In this document: positions 1 to 8,935 of the stretch, piece by piece
How the letters are laid out: every line of letters starts with the position of its first letter
Position numbering within the stretch: the first letter of the stretch is position 1
Assembly (NCBI GenBank): GCA_024693345.1
Contig: JAILLB010000040.1
Span: 1 to 32,303, forward strand
Direction of reading: 5' to 3'
DNA: 32,303 nt
From: Clostridiales bacterium
GTDB taxonomy: Bacteria > Bacillota > Clostridia > Oscillospirales > CAG-272
Translations under genes and position numbers: made by a program
The notes under the pieces: generated by a model
What the model was told of the DNA's origin: nothing
Databases searched by the model: none
What the model saw: only the letters and a program-made list of their open reading frames with translations

Positions 1-436
1 ACTGGTAATTAATGGGCCGAACATCAATATGCTCGGAGTGAGAGAGCCCGACATATACGGAATAGAAACTTATAGCACTCTGACGGAAAGAATAAAAAAA
101 TATTGCGAGAAAATTGGCGTTGAAGTTGAGATTTATCAGTCAAATCACGAAGGAGATTTGGTAGATAAGATTCAGGCCGCATTTCCCGGTGTTGACGGAA
201 TAGTCATCAATCCGGGAGCATATACTCATACCAGTATAGCGATTCTGGATGCATTGAAATCAGTTTGCATTCCCGCAGTTGAAGTACATATTTCCAACGT
301 GGATGCAAGAGAAGAATTCAGACGATTCAGTTATGTCGGCCTTTACTGTTTCAAAACAATAAAAGGTCACGGAACAGATGGTTATTTAGAAGCAATAGAT
401 GAATTGGTAAAATACGACGGAGAGATTAAATGCTGA
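1..436 (+). CDS. aroQ: 3-dehydroquinate dehydratase, type II (5' partial; frame open from base 2)
   Basis: Reads LVINGPNINMLGVREPDIYG...NPGAYTHTSIAILDAL...VEVHISNVDAREEFR, type II dehydroquinase motifs; N-terminus cut by the window edge. Confidence 0.95.
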   Translation, partial: LVINGPNINMLGVREPDIYGIETYSTLTERIKKYCEKIGVEVEIYQSNHEGDLVDKIQAAFPGVDGIVINPGAYTHTSIAILDALKSVCIPAVEVHISNVDAREEFRRFSYVGLYCFKTIKGHGTDGYLEAIDELVKYDGEIKC

Positions 437-1632
437 CCAAAATATTTGCTGGAAAAGCAAAGGGTGAATTCATAGCACCGCCATCAAAGAGTATGGCTCA
501 CAGATATCTTATCTGTTCTGCACTGGCTGACGGGAAAGGCACAATTGAAAATGTTTCGCATTCCAATGACATTCTTGCCACAATCGACTGCCTTAAATCT
601 ATTGGGGTGGATGTGTCAGTAAGAAGACGAAAAGCAAGTATAGACAACAGGGGAAATTTCAACACCCAATGCACACTCCAGTGCAGGGAGAGCGGTAGTA
701 CTCTCAGATTTTTCATTCCGATTTGTCTGGCGCTTGGAATCGAAGCGACATTCAAGGGAAGCGAAAGACTTTTTGCGCGTCCTCTTGATGTATACGAGAA
801 GATATGCAGAGAAAACGGAATTGTTTTTGAAAAAAGCGGACAAGAACTGCATGTTTGCGGCAAACTCAAACCTGGGAAATATGTGATATCAAGTGAAGTT
901 AGTTCACAGTTTGCAAGCGGGTTGCTCTTCTCTCTGCCTCTTCTCAAAGAAGACAGTGAAATAGTTTTTGACGGCAGAGTTAACAGCAGGTCATATATCG
1001 ACATGACAATAAGTGCTTTGAAAGATTTTGGCATCAATGCGAACTGGACTTCGGAAAGCAGTATTGCAGTAAGTGGAAACCAAAAGTACCAGCAGAGACA
1101 GTGCAGAATTGAAGGAGACTACTCAAATGCAGCTTTCTTTGAAGCAATGAATTACCTCGGTTCTGAAATCACAATTACTGGCCTTAGGGAAGACAGCATT
1201 CAAGGAGATAGAGTTGCATTCGACTTCTTCAAAAAAATGAATGAAGGGTATTGTGAACTTGATATTTCAGACTGTCCGGATCTTGCTCCGGTTCTCATGG
1301 CACTCGGCGGAGCCCTTAATGGGGTTAAACTGACTGGGACCTCTCGTCTCAAAGTTAAAGAGAGTAACAGGGGAGAAGTGATGAAACAGGAATTGGAAAA
1401 GTTTGGCATAACGTGCGATGTTCGGGATGATACAATAACTGTTAACAAATCCCAGTTGAAAACACCGAAAAAGGCAATAGATTCACACAACGATCACAGG
1501 ATAGCAATGGCAACGGCAACACTTATGACTGTGACCGGAGGGGAAATTGAAGGATCTCAGGCGGTAGATAAGAGTTTTCCTGGATTTTTCGAAGAAATGG
1601 AAAAACTCGGAATAGGAGTGCAGAACTTTTGA
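430..1632 (+). CDS. aroA: 3-phosphoshikimate 1-carboxyvinyltransferase (EPSP synthase)
   Basis: APPSKSMAHRYLICSAL, ESGSTLRFFIPI, KESNRGEVM, SHNDHRIAMA motifs; overlaps aroQ stop. Confidence 0.95.
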   Translation: MLTKIFAGKAKGEFIAPPSKSMAHRYLICSALADGKGTIENVSHSNDILATIDCLKSIGVDVSVRRRKASIDNRGNFNTQCTLQCRESGSTLRFFIPICLALGIEATFKGSERLFARPLDVYEKICRENGIVFEKSGQELHVCGKLKPGKYVISSEVSSQFASGLLFSLPLLKEDSEIVFDGRVNSRSYIDMTISALKDFGINANWTSESSIAVSGNQKYQQRQCRIEGDYSNAAFFEAMNYLGSEITITGLREDSIQGDRVAFDFFKKMNEGYCELDISDCPDLAPVLMALGGALNGVKLTGTSRLKVKESNRGEVMKQELEKFGITCDVRDDTITVNKSQLKTPKKAIDSHNDHRIAMATATLMTVTGGEIEGSQAVDKSFPGFFEEMEKLGIGVQNF

Positions 1633-2501
1633 AACTCACAAAAGACAAGAAAATACTTATAGTCGGTCTGGGTGTAATCGGAGCTGCTTATGCTGATGCA
1701 CTTACGGAACAGGGCTATTGTGTATATGCTATAACGCGAAGCAAGGAAACCCTTGACATAGCAAAGGAAAAGGGAATCATTTTTAAAGGGATAAATAAAC
1801 CGGAAAAAGAATTTGTTGAACAGGCTGATCTCGTTGTATTTGCTCTTTATCCACATGTGTTTGAAGAGTGGATTGACAGCTATCAGTGGATGCTGAAAAG
1901 CGGTGCTGTCATTACGGATGTTACCGGTGTAAAAACATGCATTGTATATAAGATTCAGGAAAAACTGAGGGATGATGTCGAGTTCATACCTGCCCATCCA
2001 ATGGCGGGACGTGAGAGCAAAGGTATTCAGTTTGCAGACAAAAATGTTTTCAAAAAGGCAAACTATATAATCACTCCTACCGAAAAGAACACAGAAGACG
2101 CCATAGAGCTTTGTGAAGACCTTGGAAAAGTACTTGGATTTGAAAAGATATCAAGGCTGACTCCCGAAAAGCACGATTATATGATAGCGTTCCTTTCTCA
2201 GCTCACTCACGTTATTGCAGTATCCCTAATGACTGCAAGCAATGATGATTCATTGTACAATTATTCAGGTGACTCGTTCAAAGATCTTACACGTATTGCA
2301 AACATTAACGACGAGATGTGGAGCGAACTGTTTGCACTCAACAGAGAGGCTCTTCTTAAAGAAATAGATAAGTTTGAAACGCAAATGAGCAAAATGCGAG
2401 ATCTCATTGATGCGTCAGACAAAGACGGCATGCGTGAGATGATGAAAAAATCCACTGAAAACAAGCTTGCATTCGACGCTAAATTTCAAAAAAACAAGTA
2501 A
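1629..2501 (+). CDS. tyrA: prephenate dehydrogenase (TTG start overlapping aroA stop)
   Basis: N-terminal GLGVIGAAYADAL Rossmann motif, HPMAGRESKG, LTHVIAVSL; operon context. Confidence 0.88.
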   Translation: MKLTKDKKILIVGLGVIGAAYADALTEQGYCVYAITRSKETLDIAKEKGIIFKGINKPEKEFVEQADLVVFALYPHVFEEWIDSYQWMLKSGAVITDVTGVKTCIVYKIQEKLRDDVEFIPAHPMAGRESKGIQFADKNVFKKANYIITPTEKNTEDAIELCEDLGKVLGFEKISRLTPEKHDYMIAFLSQLTHVIAVSLMTASNDDSLYNYSGDSFKDLTRIANINDEMWSELFALNREALLKEIDKFETQMSKMRDLIDASDKDGMREMMKKSTENKLAFDAKFQKNK

Positions 2502-2515
2502 AGGAAGACATTTTT

Positions 2516-3544
2516 ATGAACATGGAGTTTATCAGGAAACTGCCGATTCCGAAAGAAATTAAGGAGCAGTATCCTCTCCCGGAAGAATTTTTAAAGGTCA
2601 AAGAAGAGAGAGATGCCGAGATTAAAAGCATTCTCGAGGGAAAGAGCAACAAGATGATTCTTGTTATCGGTCCTTGTTCCGCAGATTCAGTTGAACCGGT
2701 TCTCGACTATATACACAGACTCGCAAGGGTCAATGAACAGGTCAAAGACAAACTTGTCATTATTCCGAGAATATATACTGGAAAGCCCAGAACGACAGGA
2801 ACAGGATACAAAGGTCTCCTTCATCAGCCTGATCCTTCGGGAAAACCAAATGCTTTGAAAGGTCTCATTGCAATGAGACAACTCCATATGCAGGCGTTGA
2901 CCGAAACAGGTCTCTCTTGCGCTGACGAAATGCTTTATCCTGAAAACCACAGATATTTGTCAGACCTACTCTCATATGTTGCGGTTGGTGCCAGGTCAGT
3001 AGAAGATCAGCACCACAGACTGACATCAAGCGGATTGGATATTCCAGTCGGAATGAAAAATCCGACGAGCGGTGACTTGTCTGTAATGCTCAACTCAATT
3101 GTTGCTGCTCAGAGTCCTCAGGAATTTATCTACAGAGGATGGGAAGTAAGGTCTCACGGCAATCCTTATGCACACTGCATATTGAGAGGATATGTCAACA
3201 AGCATGGTGAATCTCATCCAAACTATCACTACGAAGATTTGATTCTTCTGAATGAGATGTACTCGAAGAGAGAATTGTCAAACCCTGCCGTGATTGTAGA
3301 TACCAATCACTCAAACTCAGGTAAAAAATATGAGGAACAGATAAGAATAACAAAGGAAGTACTACACAGCTGCCAATTGTCATCCGACATAAGAAAACTC
3401 GTTAAAGGATTCATGATAGAGAGCTATATTGAAGACGGATGTCAGAAGATAGGCGAAGGTGTGTACGGAAAATCAATTACTGACCCATGCCTTGGATGGG
3501 AAAAGAGTGAAAAACTGATTTATGACATCGCAGAATCAATCTGA
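2516..3544 (+). CDS. aroF: 3-deoxy-7-phosphoheptulonate (DAHP) synthase, AroF/G/H type
   Basis: IGPCSADSVEPVLDY, PRTTGTGYKGLLHQPDPSGKPNALKGL, GARSVEDQHHRLTSSGLDIPVGMKNPTSGD, DTNHSNSGK. Confidence 0.93.
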   Translation: MNMEFIRKLPIPKEIKEQYPLPEEFLKVKEERDAEIKSILEGKSNKMILVIGPCSADSVEPVLDYIHRLARVNEQVKDKLVIIPRIYTGKPRTTGTGYKGLLHQPDPSGKPNALKGLIAMRQLHMQALTETGLSCADEMLYPENHRYLSDLLSYVAVGARSVEDQHHRLTSSGLDIPVGMKNPTSGDLSVMLNSIVAAQSPQEFIYRGWEVRSHGNPYAHCILRGYVNKHGESHPNYHYEDLILLNEMYSKRELSNPAVIVDTNHSNSGKKYEEQIRITKEVLHSCQLSSDIRKLVKGFMIESYIEDGCQKIGEGVYGKSITDPCLGWEKSEKLIYDIAESI

Positions 3545-4499
3545 GCCAGAAAAACAAACAGGTTTTCTGGTATCCGTAATTCTTGTATTTCTGTGCAGTT
3601 CGATATGGGGCTGTGCTCCAATCTTCTGGAAACAGCTGACAACAAGAATTCTGGATCCGTGGTACACGTGTTGTACAAGAGTTGTCTTCTCATGCGTGTG
3701 GAGTTTTCTGATTGTACTGGCTACGAGAAAATTCGATGAAGTGAAGAAACTGCTAAAATCAAAACGCGACATATTCATAATTGCACTTGGCGGAGTTGCG
3801 ACAGCCGCCAACTGGGCGCTTTACATATTGTCAGTGTCGACTGACAGAATAAAAGATGCAAGTCTTGCATACTTTATTGGCCCGATATTCTTTGTTGTGA
3901 CAGGCTTGTTTTTCTTCAAGGAAAAGCCTACCATAGCACAATGGATATCTGTCGGTATAGCTGCAATCGGTGTATTGGTTGCAGTTATAGCCGGAGGAGA
4001 TTTTCCGATACTGGCCATTTTAATTGCAATCGCATATATCATTTACAGTTCAGTCATGAAACTTGTCAACGTCAGTCCGGCAGTACTTGTGTTTTTGGAA
4101 ACGCTGACGGTTTTGCCATTCACATTGGGTTACATGATATATGACGAAGTGACCGGAAAGGGAGCTTTCGCAAATCTGGAGGGAATACAGTTTATTCTGC
4201 TTCCGTGTGCAGGTCTCATCACCTTGATTCCGCTTTTATTCCTTGCAAAGGGTATAAAGGGTATTCACTATTCACTTTCGGGTATGATTGGCTATGTCAA
4301 CCCGACACTTCAGATGATAGTTGCAGTTTTCATCTACAACGAGATAATAGAAACAACAGACCTCATAACATATATATTCGTATGGGTGGCAGTTGTATTA
4401 TTTGTTGTTGATTCTTTCATTCAGAATCACAAACATCAAAAGCAGCTGCAGTCACAACAAATTTCAAATCAGCAAGAGATGTTAGGAGAAGAAAAATGA
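3522..4499 (+). CDS. EamA/DMT-superfamily transporter, about 10 TM (RarD-like)
   Basis: CSSIWGCAPIFWKQL...YTCCTRVVFS, repeated hydrophobic segments, duplicated EamA-like halves; 23-nt overlap with aroF. Confidence 0.82.
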   Translation: MTSQNQSEPEKQTGFLVSVILVFLCSSIWGCAPIFWKQLTTRILDPWYTCCTRVVFSCVWSFLIVLATRKFDEVKKLLKSKRDIFIIALGGVATAANWALYILSVSTDRIKDASLAYFIGPIFFVVTGLFFFKEKPTIAQWISVGIAAIGVLVAVIAGGDFPILAILIAIAYIIYSSVMKLVNVSPAVLVFLETLTVLPFTLGYMIYDEVTGKGAFANLEGIQFILLPCAGLITLIPLLFLAKGIKGIHYSLSGMIGYVNPTLQMIVAVFIYNEIIETTDLITYIFVWVAVVLFVVDSFIQNHKHQKQLQSQQISNQQEMLGEEK

Positions 4500-5626
4500 A
4501 CATTAAAAGAAACGTATTGCTTAACCCCGGTCCGTCAACAACAACAGATACAGTCAAGATGGCTCAGATAGTGCCGGATATATGTCCGCGAGAAAAAGAA
4601 TTTGCGGGACTGATGAAGGGATTGAGAACAGATATTACAAAGATTGTCCATGGCGACTTGAACAAATATACAACAGTTCTTTTCTGCGGATCAGGAACAA
4701 TCAATATTGACGTATGTCTGAACTCGCTTCTCCCTGAAGGAAAAAAGGTATTGGTTGTAAACAATGGTGCTTATTCGACAAGAGCAGTTCAGATCTGCGA
4801 GTATTACGGATTGCCTCATATTGACTTAAAATTTCCCGTCAACGAACAGCCTGATTTGGAAGCTGTTGAAGAGACTCTGAAAAACAATCCGGATATATAT
4901 CTTGTTCATACAACACACAACGAAACTGGAACCGGACTGCTTAACCCGATTAAGGAAATAGGTGCACTGGCTCATCAGTATGGTGCAATTTTCTCAGTCG
5001 ATACCACATCATCATTTGCTATGATTCCGATTGATATTGATGAGTACAATATAGATTTCTGCATGGCAAGTGCTCAAAAGGGACTGATGGCCATGACGGG
5101 ACTCTCTTTCATTGTCGGAAACATAAGTGAAATAGAGAAGAGCAGAGACTATCCGAAGCGCAGTTATTACTGCAACCTCTTCCGTCAGTATGATTATTTT
5201 GAAAAGACCGGAGAGATGAACTTCACACCTCCTGTTCAGACAGTCTATGCAACAATTCAGGCTCTCAAAGAGTATTACGCAGAGGGCGAAGAAGCAAAGT
5301 GGGCAAGACACACACGAGTTTTCAATGCTTTACATGCAGGACTCGACAAACTTGGATTTAAAGATTTTATTCCGAGAGAAATACAATCCGGTCTGGTCGT
5401 TGCTGCACTCTACCCGGATGATCCGAACTGGGACTTTTTCAAAGTTCACGACTATTGTTATGAAAGAGGATTTACAATTTATCCCGGAAAAGTGGAAAAG
5501 AAGGGTATGTTCAGATTGTGTGCTCTTGGCGCAATAGATGTTCCTGACATTGAGAACTTCTTCAAAGTTTTTGAAGAAGCCCTGAAAGTCAACAATATTC
5601 AGATTCCAGTTATATACAACAAATGA
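4496..5626 (+). CDS. class V aminotransferase, 2-aminoethylphosphonate:pyruvate transaminase (PhnW) family
   Basis: LLNPGPSTTTDTVK, FCGSGTINIDVCLNSLLP, HNETGTGLLNP, FSVDTTSSFAMIPID, ASAQKGLMAMTGLSFI (PLP Lys), TPPVQTVYA, FTIYPGK; extended resemblance to PhnW. Confidence 0.75.
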   Translation: MNIKRNVLLNPGPSTTTDTVKMAQIVPDICPREKEFAGLMKGLRTDITKIVHGDLNKYTTVLFCGSGTINIDVCLNSLLPEGKKVLVVNNGAYSTRAVQICEYYGLPHIDLKFPVNEQPDLEAVEETLKNNPDIYLVHTTHNETGTGLLNPIKEIGALAHQYGAIFSVDTTSSFAMIPIDIDEYNIDFCMASAQKGLMAMTGLSFIVGNISEIEKSRDYPKRSYYCNLFRQYDYFEKTGEMNFTPPVQTVYATIQALKEYYAEGEEAKWARHTRVFNALHAGLDKLGFKDFIPREIQSGLVVAALYPDDPNWDFFKVHDYCYERGFTIYPGKVEKKGMFRLCALGAIDVPDIENFFKVFEEALKVNNIQIPVIYNK

Positions 5627-5635
5627 GGTTTTGAG

Positions 5636-6676
5636 ATGAGTCAAGTATTTACCAAAGGTATCGAACAATTAGAACCACTGTTGAAAAAACTAAATGTAAA
5701 AAAGTTTTTGCTGGTATGTGATTCTTCGTTTCCATATCTGAACATCAAAGACTGTATCGAGTCAATCACAATCGATCATGTGGTATTCAACCAGTTTTCT
5801 TCAAATCCGCTCCACGACGATGCGGATAAAGGCATAGCGCTGTTTATTGACGAAAAATGCGACTGCATAATTGCGGTCGGCGGCGGAAGCTCGCTGGATG
5901 TGGCCAAGTGTATTAAACTGGATTCCGGATCAGTTGTTCCTCTCGTTGCAATACCAACTACGGCAGGTACCGGAAGTGAATCCACGAGGCACATTGTCGT
6001 ATATAGAGACGGTAAAAAAGAATCCCTTGGCAATGAATCCGTGATTCCGAATTATGTTGTATTCGAGCCTAAGGTTCTGAAGACTTTACCGGTGTACCAG
6101 AAAAAATGTACAATGCTCGATGCACTGTGTCAGGGAATTGAATCATACTGGTCAATAAATGCAAATTCGGAGACAAGAAAACTTTCCCGAAAAGCAATTG
6201 AACTTATTGTTGCCAATATGGATAAATATATTGGGGAAAACGACGAGAAAGCAGCTGAAAAAGTAATGGAGGGTGCAAATTTCTCCGGTCAGGCAATAAA
6301 TCTTACTCAAACTACTGCAGCTCACGCTATGAGCTATAAGATCACGTCGCTGTATAAACTCCCTCATGGTCATGCTGTCGCTGTTTGTCTCCCGGAGGTC
6401 TGGGAAACAATGCTTAAGTGTAACCCATCTGAGGAACTGATGAAGATTTTCACTGAAATATCTCTTGAGCTTGGATATGAATCTCCAAGCAAGGCAATAT
6501 CCGGATTCAGATCAATGATGACCAGATTCGGAATGAATAATCCAACATCTTTCGGAAACAGGGAAGATGAAATCAAAGAACTGACCACATCAGTTAATCC
6601 AGTAAGGTTAAAAAACAACCCAATTCAATTCAGTGAAGAGCAAATTGCCGGAATGTACGAAAGAATAGTTGGTTAA
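5636..6676 (+). CDS. iron-containing (group III) alcohol dehydrogenase, phosphonoacetaldehyde-reductase-like
   Basis: AVGGGSSLDVAKCI, PTTAGTGSESTRH, HAMSYKITSLYKLPHGHAVAVCLP; coupled to the PhnW-like gene. Confidence 0.7.
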   Translation: MSQVFTKGIEQLEPLLKKLNVKKFLLVCDSSFPYLNIKDCIESITIDHVVFNQFSSNPLHDDADKGIALFIDEKCDCIIAVGGGSSLDVAKCIKLDSGSVVPLVAIPTTAGTGSESTRHIVVYRDGKKESLGNESVIPNYVVFEPKVLKTLPVYQKKCTMLDALCQGIESYWSINANSETRKLSRKAIELIVANMDKYIGENDEKAAEKVMEGANFSGQAINLTQTTAAHAMSYKITSLYKLPHGHAVAVCLPEVWETMLKCNPSEELMKIFTEISLELGYESPSKAISGFRSMMTRFGMNNPTSFGNREDEIKELTTSVNPVRLKNNPIQFSEEQIAGMYERIVG

Positions 6677-6682
6677 TCGCAA

Positions 6683-6710
6683 GGGCACCGAATTGGTGCC
6701 CTGTTTTATA
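6683..6710 (+). terminator. Rho-independent terminator after the aro/phn-like operon
   Basis: GGGCACC-gaatt-GGTGCCC followed by TGTTTTAT. Confidence 0.8.
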
Positions 6711-6742
6711 TGCCTTGAAGCCGCGCGGAAAAGCATCAATAC

Positions 6743-6771
6743 TTGAAAAATATTTTATACTTGGATATAAT
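6743..6771 (+). promoter_or_regulatory. sigma-A-type promoter for the hprK operon
   Basis: TTGAAA (6743-6748) N17 TATAAT (6766-6771), upstream of the 6804 start. Confidence 0.75.
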
Positions 6772-6803
6772 TACCGTGAATAAGTATGTATTAGGAGCAG
6801 AAA

Positions 6804-7769
6804 ATGGCAGACTTTATGGGAAGTTCCGTTGTCGGATATGAAGAAAAACTAGGCGTAATTATTGACGAACAGAAGCTCGAAGTAGTATGGGGGCCCGAAA
6901 ATGTTCGCGATTATCACGTGAAGAGTTCTGATGTTAACAGACCGGGTCTTGCCCTAAATGGGTTTTATGATTGTTTTGATGCAAACAGAATTCAACTTCT
7001 CGGAAACGCAGAATTTGCTTATCTCAATTCCTGTACTTCTGCTGAAAGACAGGAAAAGTTCAATGCACTTTGCGCTCAGGGAATACCCGCTGTAATCATT
7101 ACAAGAGGATTACCCGCATTTGAAGAGCTCTTAAGAGCAGCAAAAGAATATGCTACTCCTATTTTGAGGACCCAGGAACACACTGCAAGATTCCAAGCCG
7201 GTTTGATTGCAAACCTAAACGTTAAGCTTGCTCCGAGAATTACAAGACACGGTGTGCTTGTTGACGTTTATGGCGTTGGAATACTTATCATGGGCGAATC
7301 CGGAATAGGCAAGAGCGAAACTGCAATTGAACTTGTCAAAAGAGGTCACAGACTTATAGCCGATGACGCAGTTGAAATCAAGAGAGTTTCTGAAAAGACT
7401 CTTGTTGGATCTGCTCCGGACATCATAAAGCACTATATTGAACTAAGAGGTATCGGAATAGTGGATATCCAGAGATTGTTCGGTGTTGGTGCGGTAGAAG
7501 ATACTGAAAAAATCGACCTTGTCATAAAACTTGAACCATGGGACAAGGAGAGATCATATGACAGACTCGGAGATGAAGATGAGAGAACGGACATTCTGGG
7601 AATCGAAGTTCCTACAATAACTATTCCTATCAGACCGGGTAGAAACTTGGCAATTATTCTGGAAATTGCAGCCATGGAGAGCAGACAAAAAGCCAATGGT
7701 TACAATACAATTGATGAGTTCAACAAGAGATTGGAAGAGCACATAAAGGCAGAACAGGAAAACGACTAA
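6804..7769 (+). CDS. hprK: HPr kinase/phosphorylase
   Basis: GVGILIMGESGIGKSETAIELVKRGHRLIADDAVEIKR Walker A region; ELRGIGIVDIQRLFGVGAV; PIRPGRNLAIILEIAAM. Confidence 0.95.
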   Translation: MADFMGSSVVGYEEKLGVIIDEQKLEVVWGPENVRDYHVKSSDVNRPGLALNGFYDCFDANRIQLLGNAEFAYLNSCTSAERQEKFNALCAQGIPAVIITRGLPAFEELLRAAKEYATPILRTQEHTARFQAGLIANLNVKLAPRITRHGVLVDVYGVGILIMGESGIGKSETAIELVKRGHRLIADDAVEIKRVSEKTLVGSAPDIIKHYIELRGIGIVDIQRLFGVGAVEDTEKIDLVIKLEPWDKERSYDRLGDEDERTDILGIEVPTITIPIRPGRNLAIILEIAAMESRQKANGYNTIDEFNKRLEEHIKAEQEND

Positions 7770-8884
7770 TGGATGAAAATACAGAAAAGAAGAGCGGCAC
7801 TAATCTTGCCCCGATACTCTCGGCAATAACAGCATTTTTGTGCTCGCTTTTGGCATCATATCTATTTTCGACTGTTTGGATTATTGCGGGAATCATTCCT
7901 TTGATGATAGCAGTATCGGAATACTCGAAATTGATAATAACCAGACAGTACGCACTGAGCATAATAGTTGGGCCTGTTGCGATTATCTGCATGGCAGTCA
8001 TTCAGATATTCGCTAAAGCAGGTGCCTACCCAGTTGTTATGGCAGGGTCATTTATAGTAGCAGCTGCATTTTTGGCCGTTGCCGCAGAACATAACTTCGG
8101 CAGATTAACGACAAATATTGTGATTGCAGTTATTTACGGGGCATTCTTCTTAATTGCCGGATTGATTGTTTATACCGGATTGGGGTACGAATTGACGATT
8201 GAATCGTTCAAAGAGTTTTTTAGTAACATATCGAATCAGGTTCAAACAACAATAAAAGATGTAGCAACAAACTTCATCAAGAACAGTATTTATGCTACGT
8301 CAATCGATGCAGACCAGTATGGACAGGAACTTGCAGAATCTCTTATTTTCTCAATAAAGGCAACATTCGCTGTCGTATTTGTGGCAATACTGGAATTCAT
8401 GGGCCACTGCACAACAGGCATTTACATATTTACGGCTAAGAGAACCGGATATGAGATTATAGTTCCGCTGGGCGGATGGATGATTGACATGTCACACATA
8501 TCGGCAATTGTATACTTTATTGCCGAAGCATCGTTTGCAGTCTTTTACATGTTGGAGATATTCGGTGTTGCAGTTGATGTTCCATACATTGTGATGATGA
8601 ATTTTGTAATCATCCTAATGCCAAACATGATATTCGTTGCATTTCAGAGAATGTTCAGAAAAAGACCGGAACAGACGAGACAGAGAAGATTCCCATTTAT
8701 ATTTTTCTTCGTCCTCTTGTTTTTCGCACCATTTTTCCTGCTGCTGTCTTTGGCAACTGTCGGAGCAATGCAGATATATGGTGAGTACAGAGCAAAAAAA
8801 CTGGAAGAATTGAAAAACAATGACGATGATCACTTTGATGATTTTAACAATGATGATAACAACGGAAACGATGATTTTCAGTAA
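7769..8884 (+). CDS. DUF2232/YybS-like polytopic membrane protein with acidic Asp/Asn tail
   Basis: Multiple TM segments; directly upstream of gdpP as yybS often is; C-terminus NNDDDHFDDFNNDDNNGNDDFQ. Confidence 0.65.
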   Translation: MDENTEKKSGTNLAPILSAITAFLCSLLASYLFSTVWIIAGIIPLMIAVSEYSKLIITRQYALSIIVGPVAIICMAVIQIFAKAGAYPVVMAGSFIVAAAFLAVAAEHNFGRLTTNIVIAVIYGAFFLIAGLIVYTGLGYELTIESFKEFFSNISNQVQTTIKDVATNFIKNSIYATSIDADQYGQELAESLIFSIKATFAVVFVAILEFMGHCTTGIYIFTAKRTGYEIIVPLGGWMIDMSHISAIVYFIAEASFAVFYMLEIFGVAVDVPYIVMMNFVIILMPNMIFVAFQRMFRKRPEQTRQRRFPFIFFFVLLFFAPFFLLLSLATVGAMQIYGEYRAKKLEELKNNDDDHFDDFNNDDNNGNDDFQ

Positions 8885-8935
8885 CAAAACTAAAGGAGTT
8901 TGAAGCCTTAATCAGGTTTCAGAAATTTAAAACAA

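Noticed and set aside
498-1037. 179-aa minus-strand ORF opposite aroA
   Set aside because: Antisense to a strongly conserved gene, no RBS or recognisable domain; explained by codon bias of the real frame
1557-1997. 146-aa minus-strand ORF across the aroA/tyrA junction
   Set aside because: Antisense shadow ORF spanning two well-supported genes
6721-6728. CCGCGCGG palindrome upstream of hprK
   Set aside because: Short, single occurrence, between a terminator and a promoter with no further support
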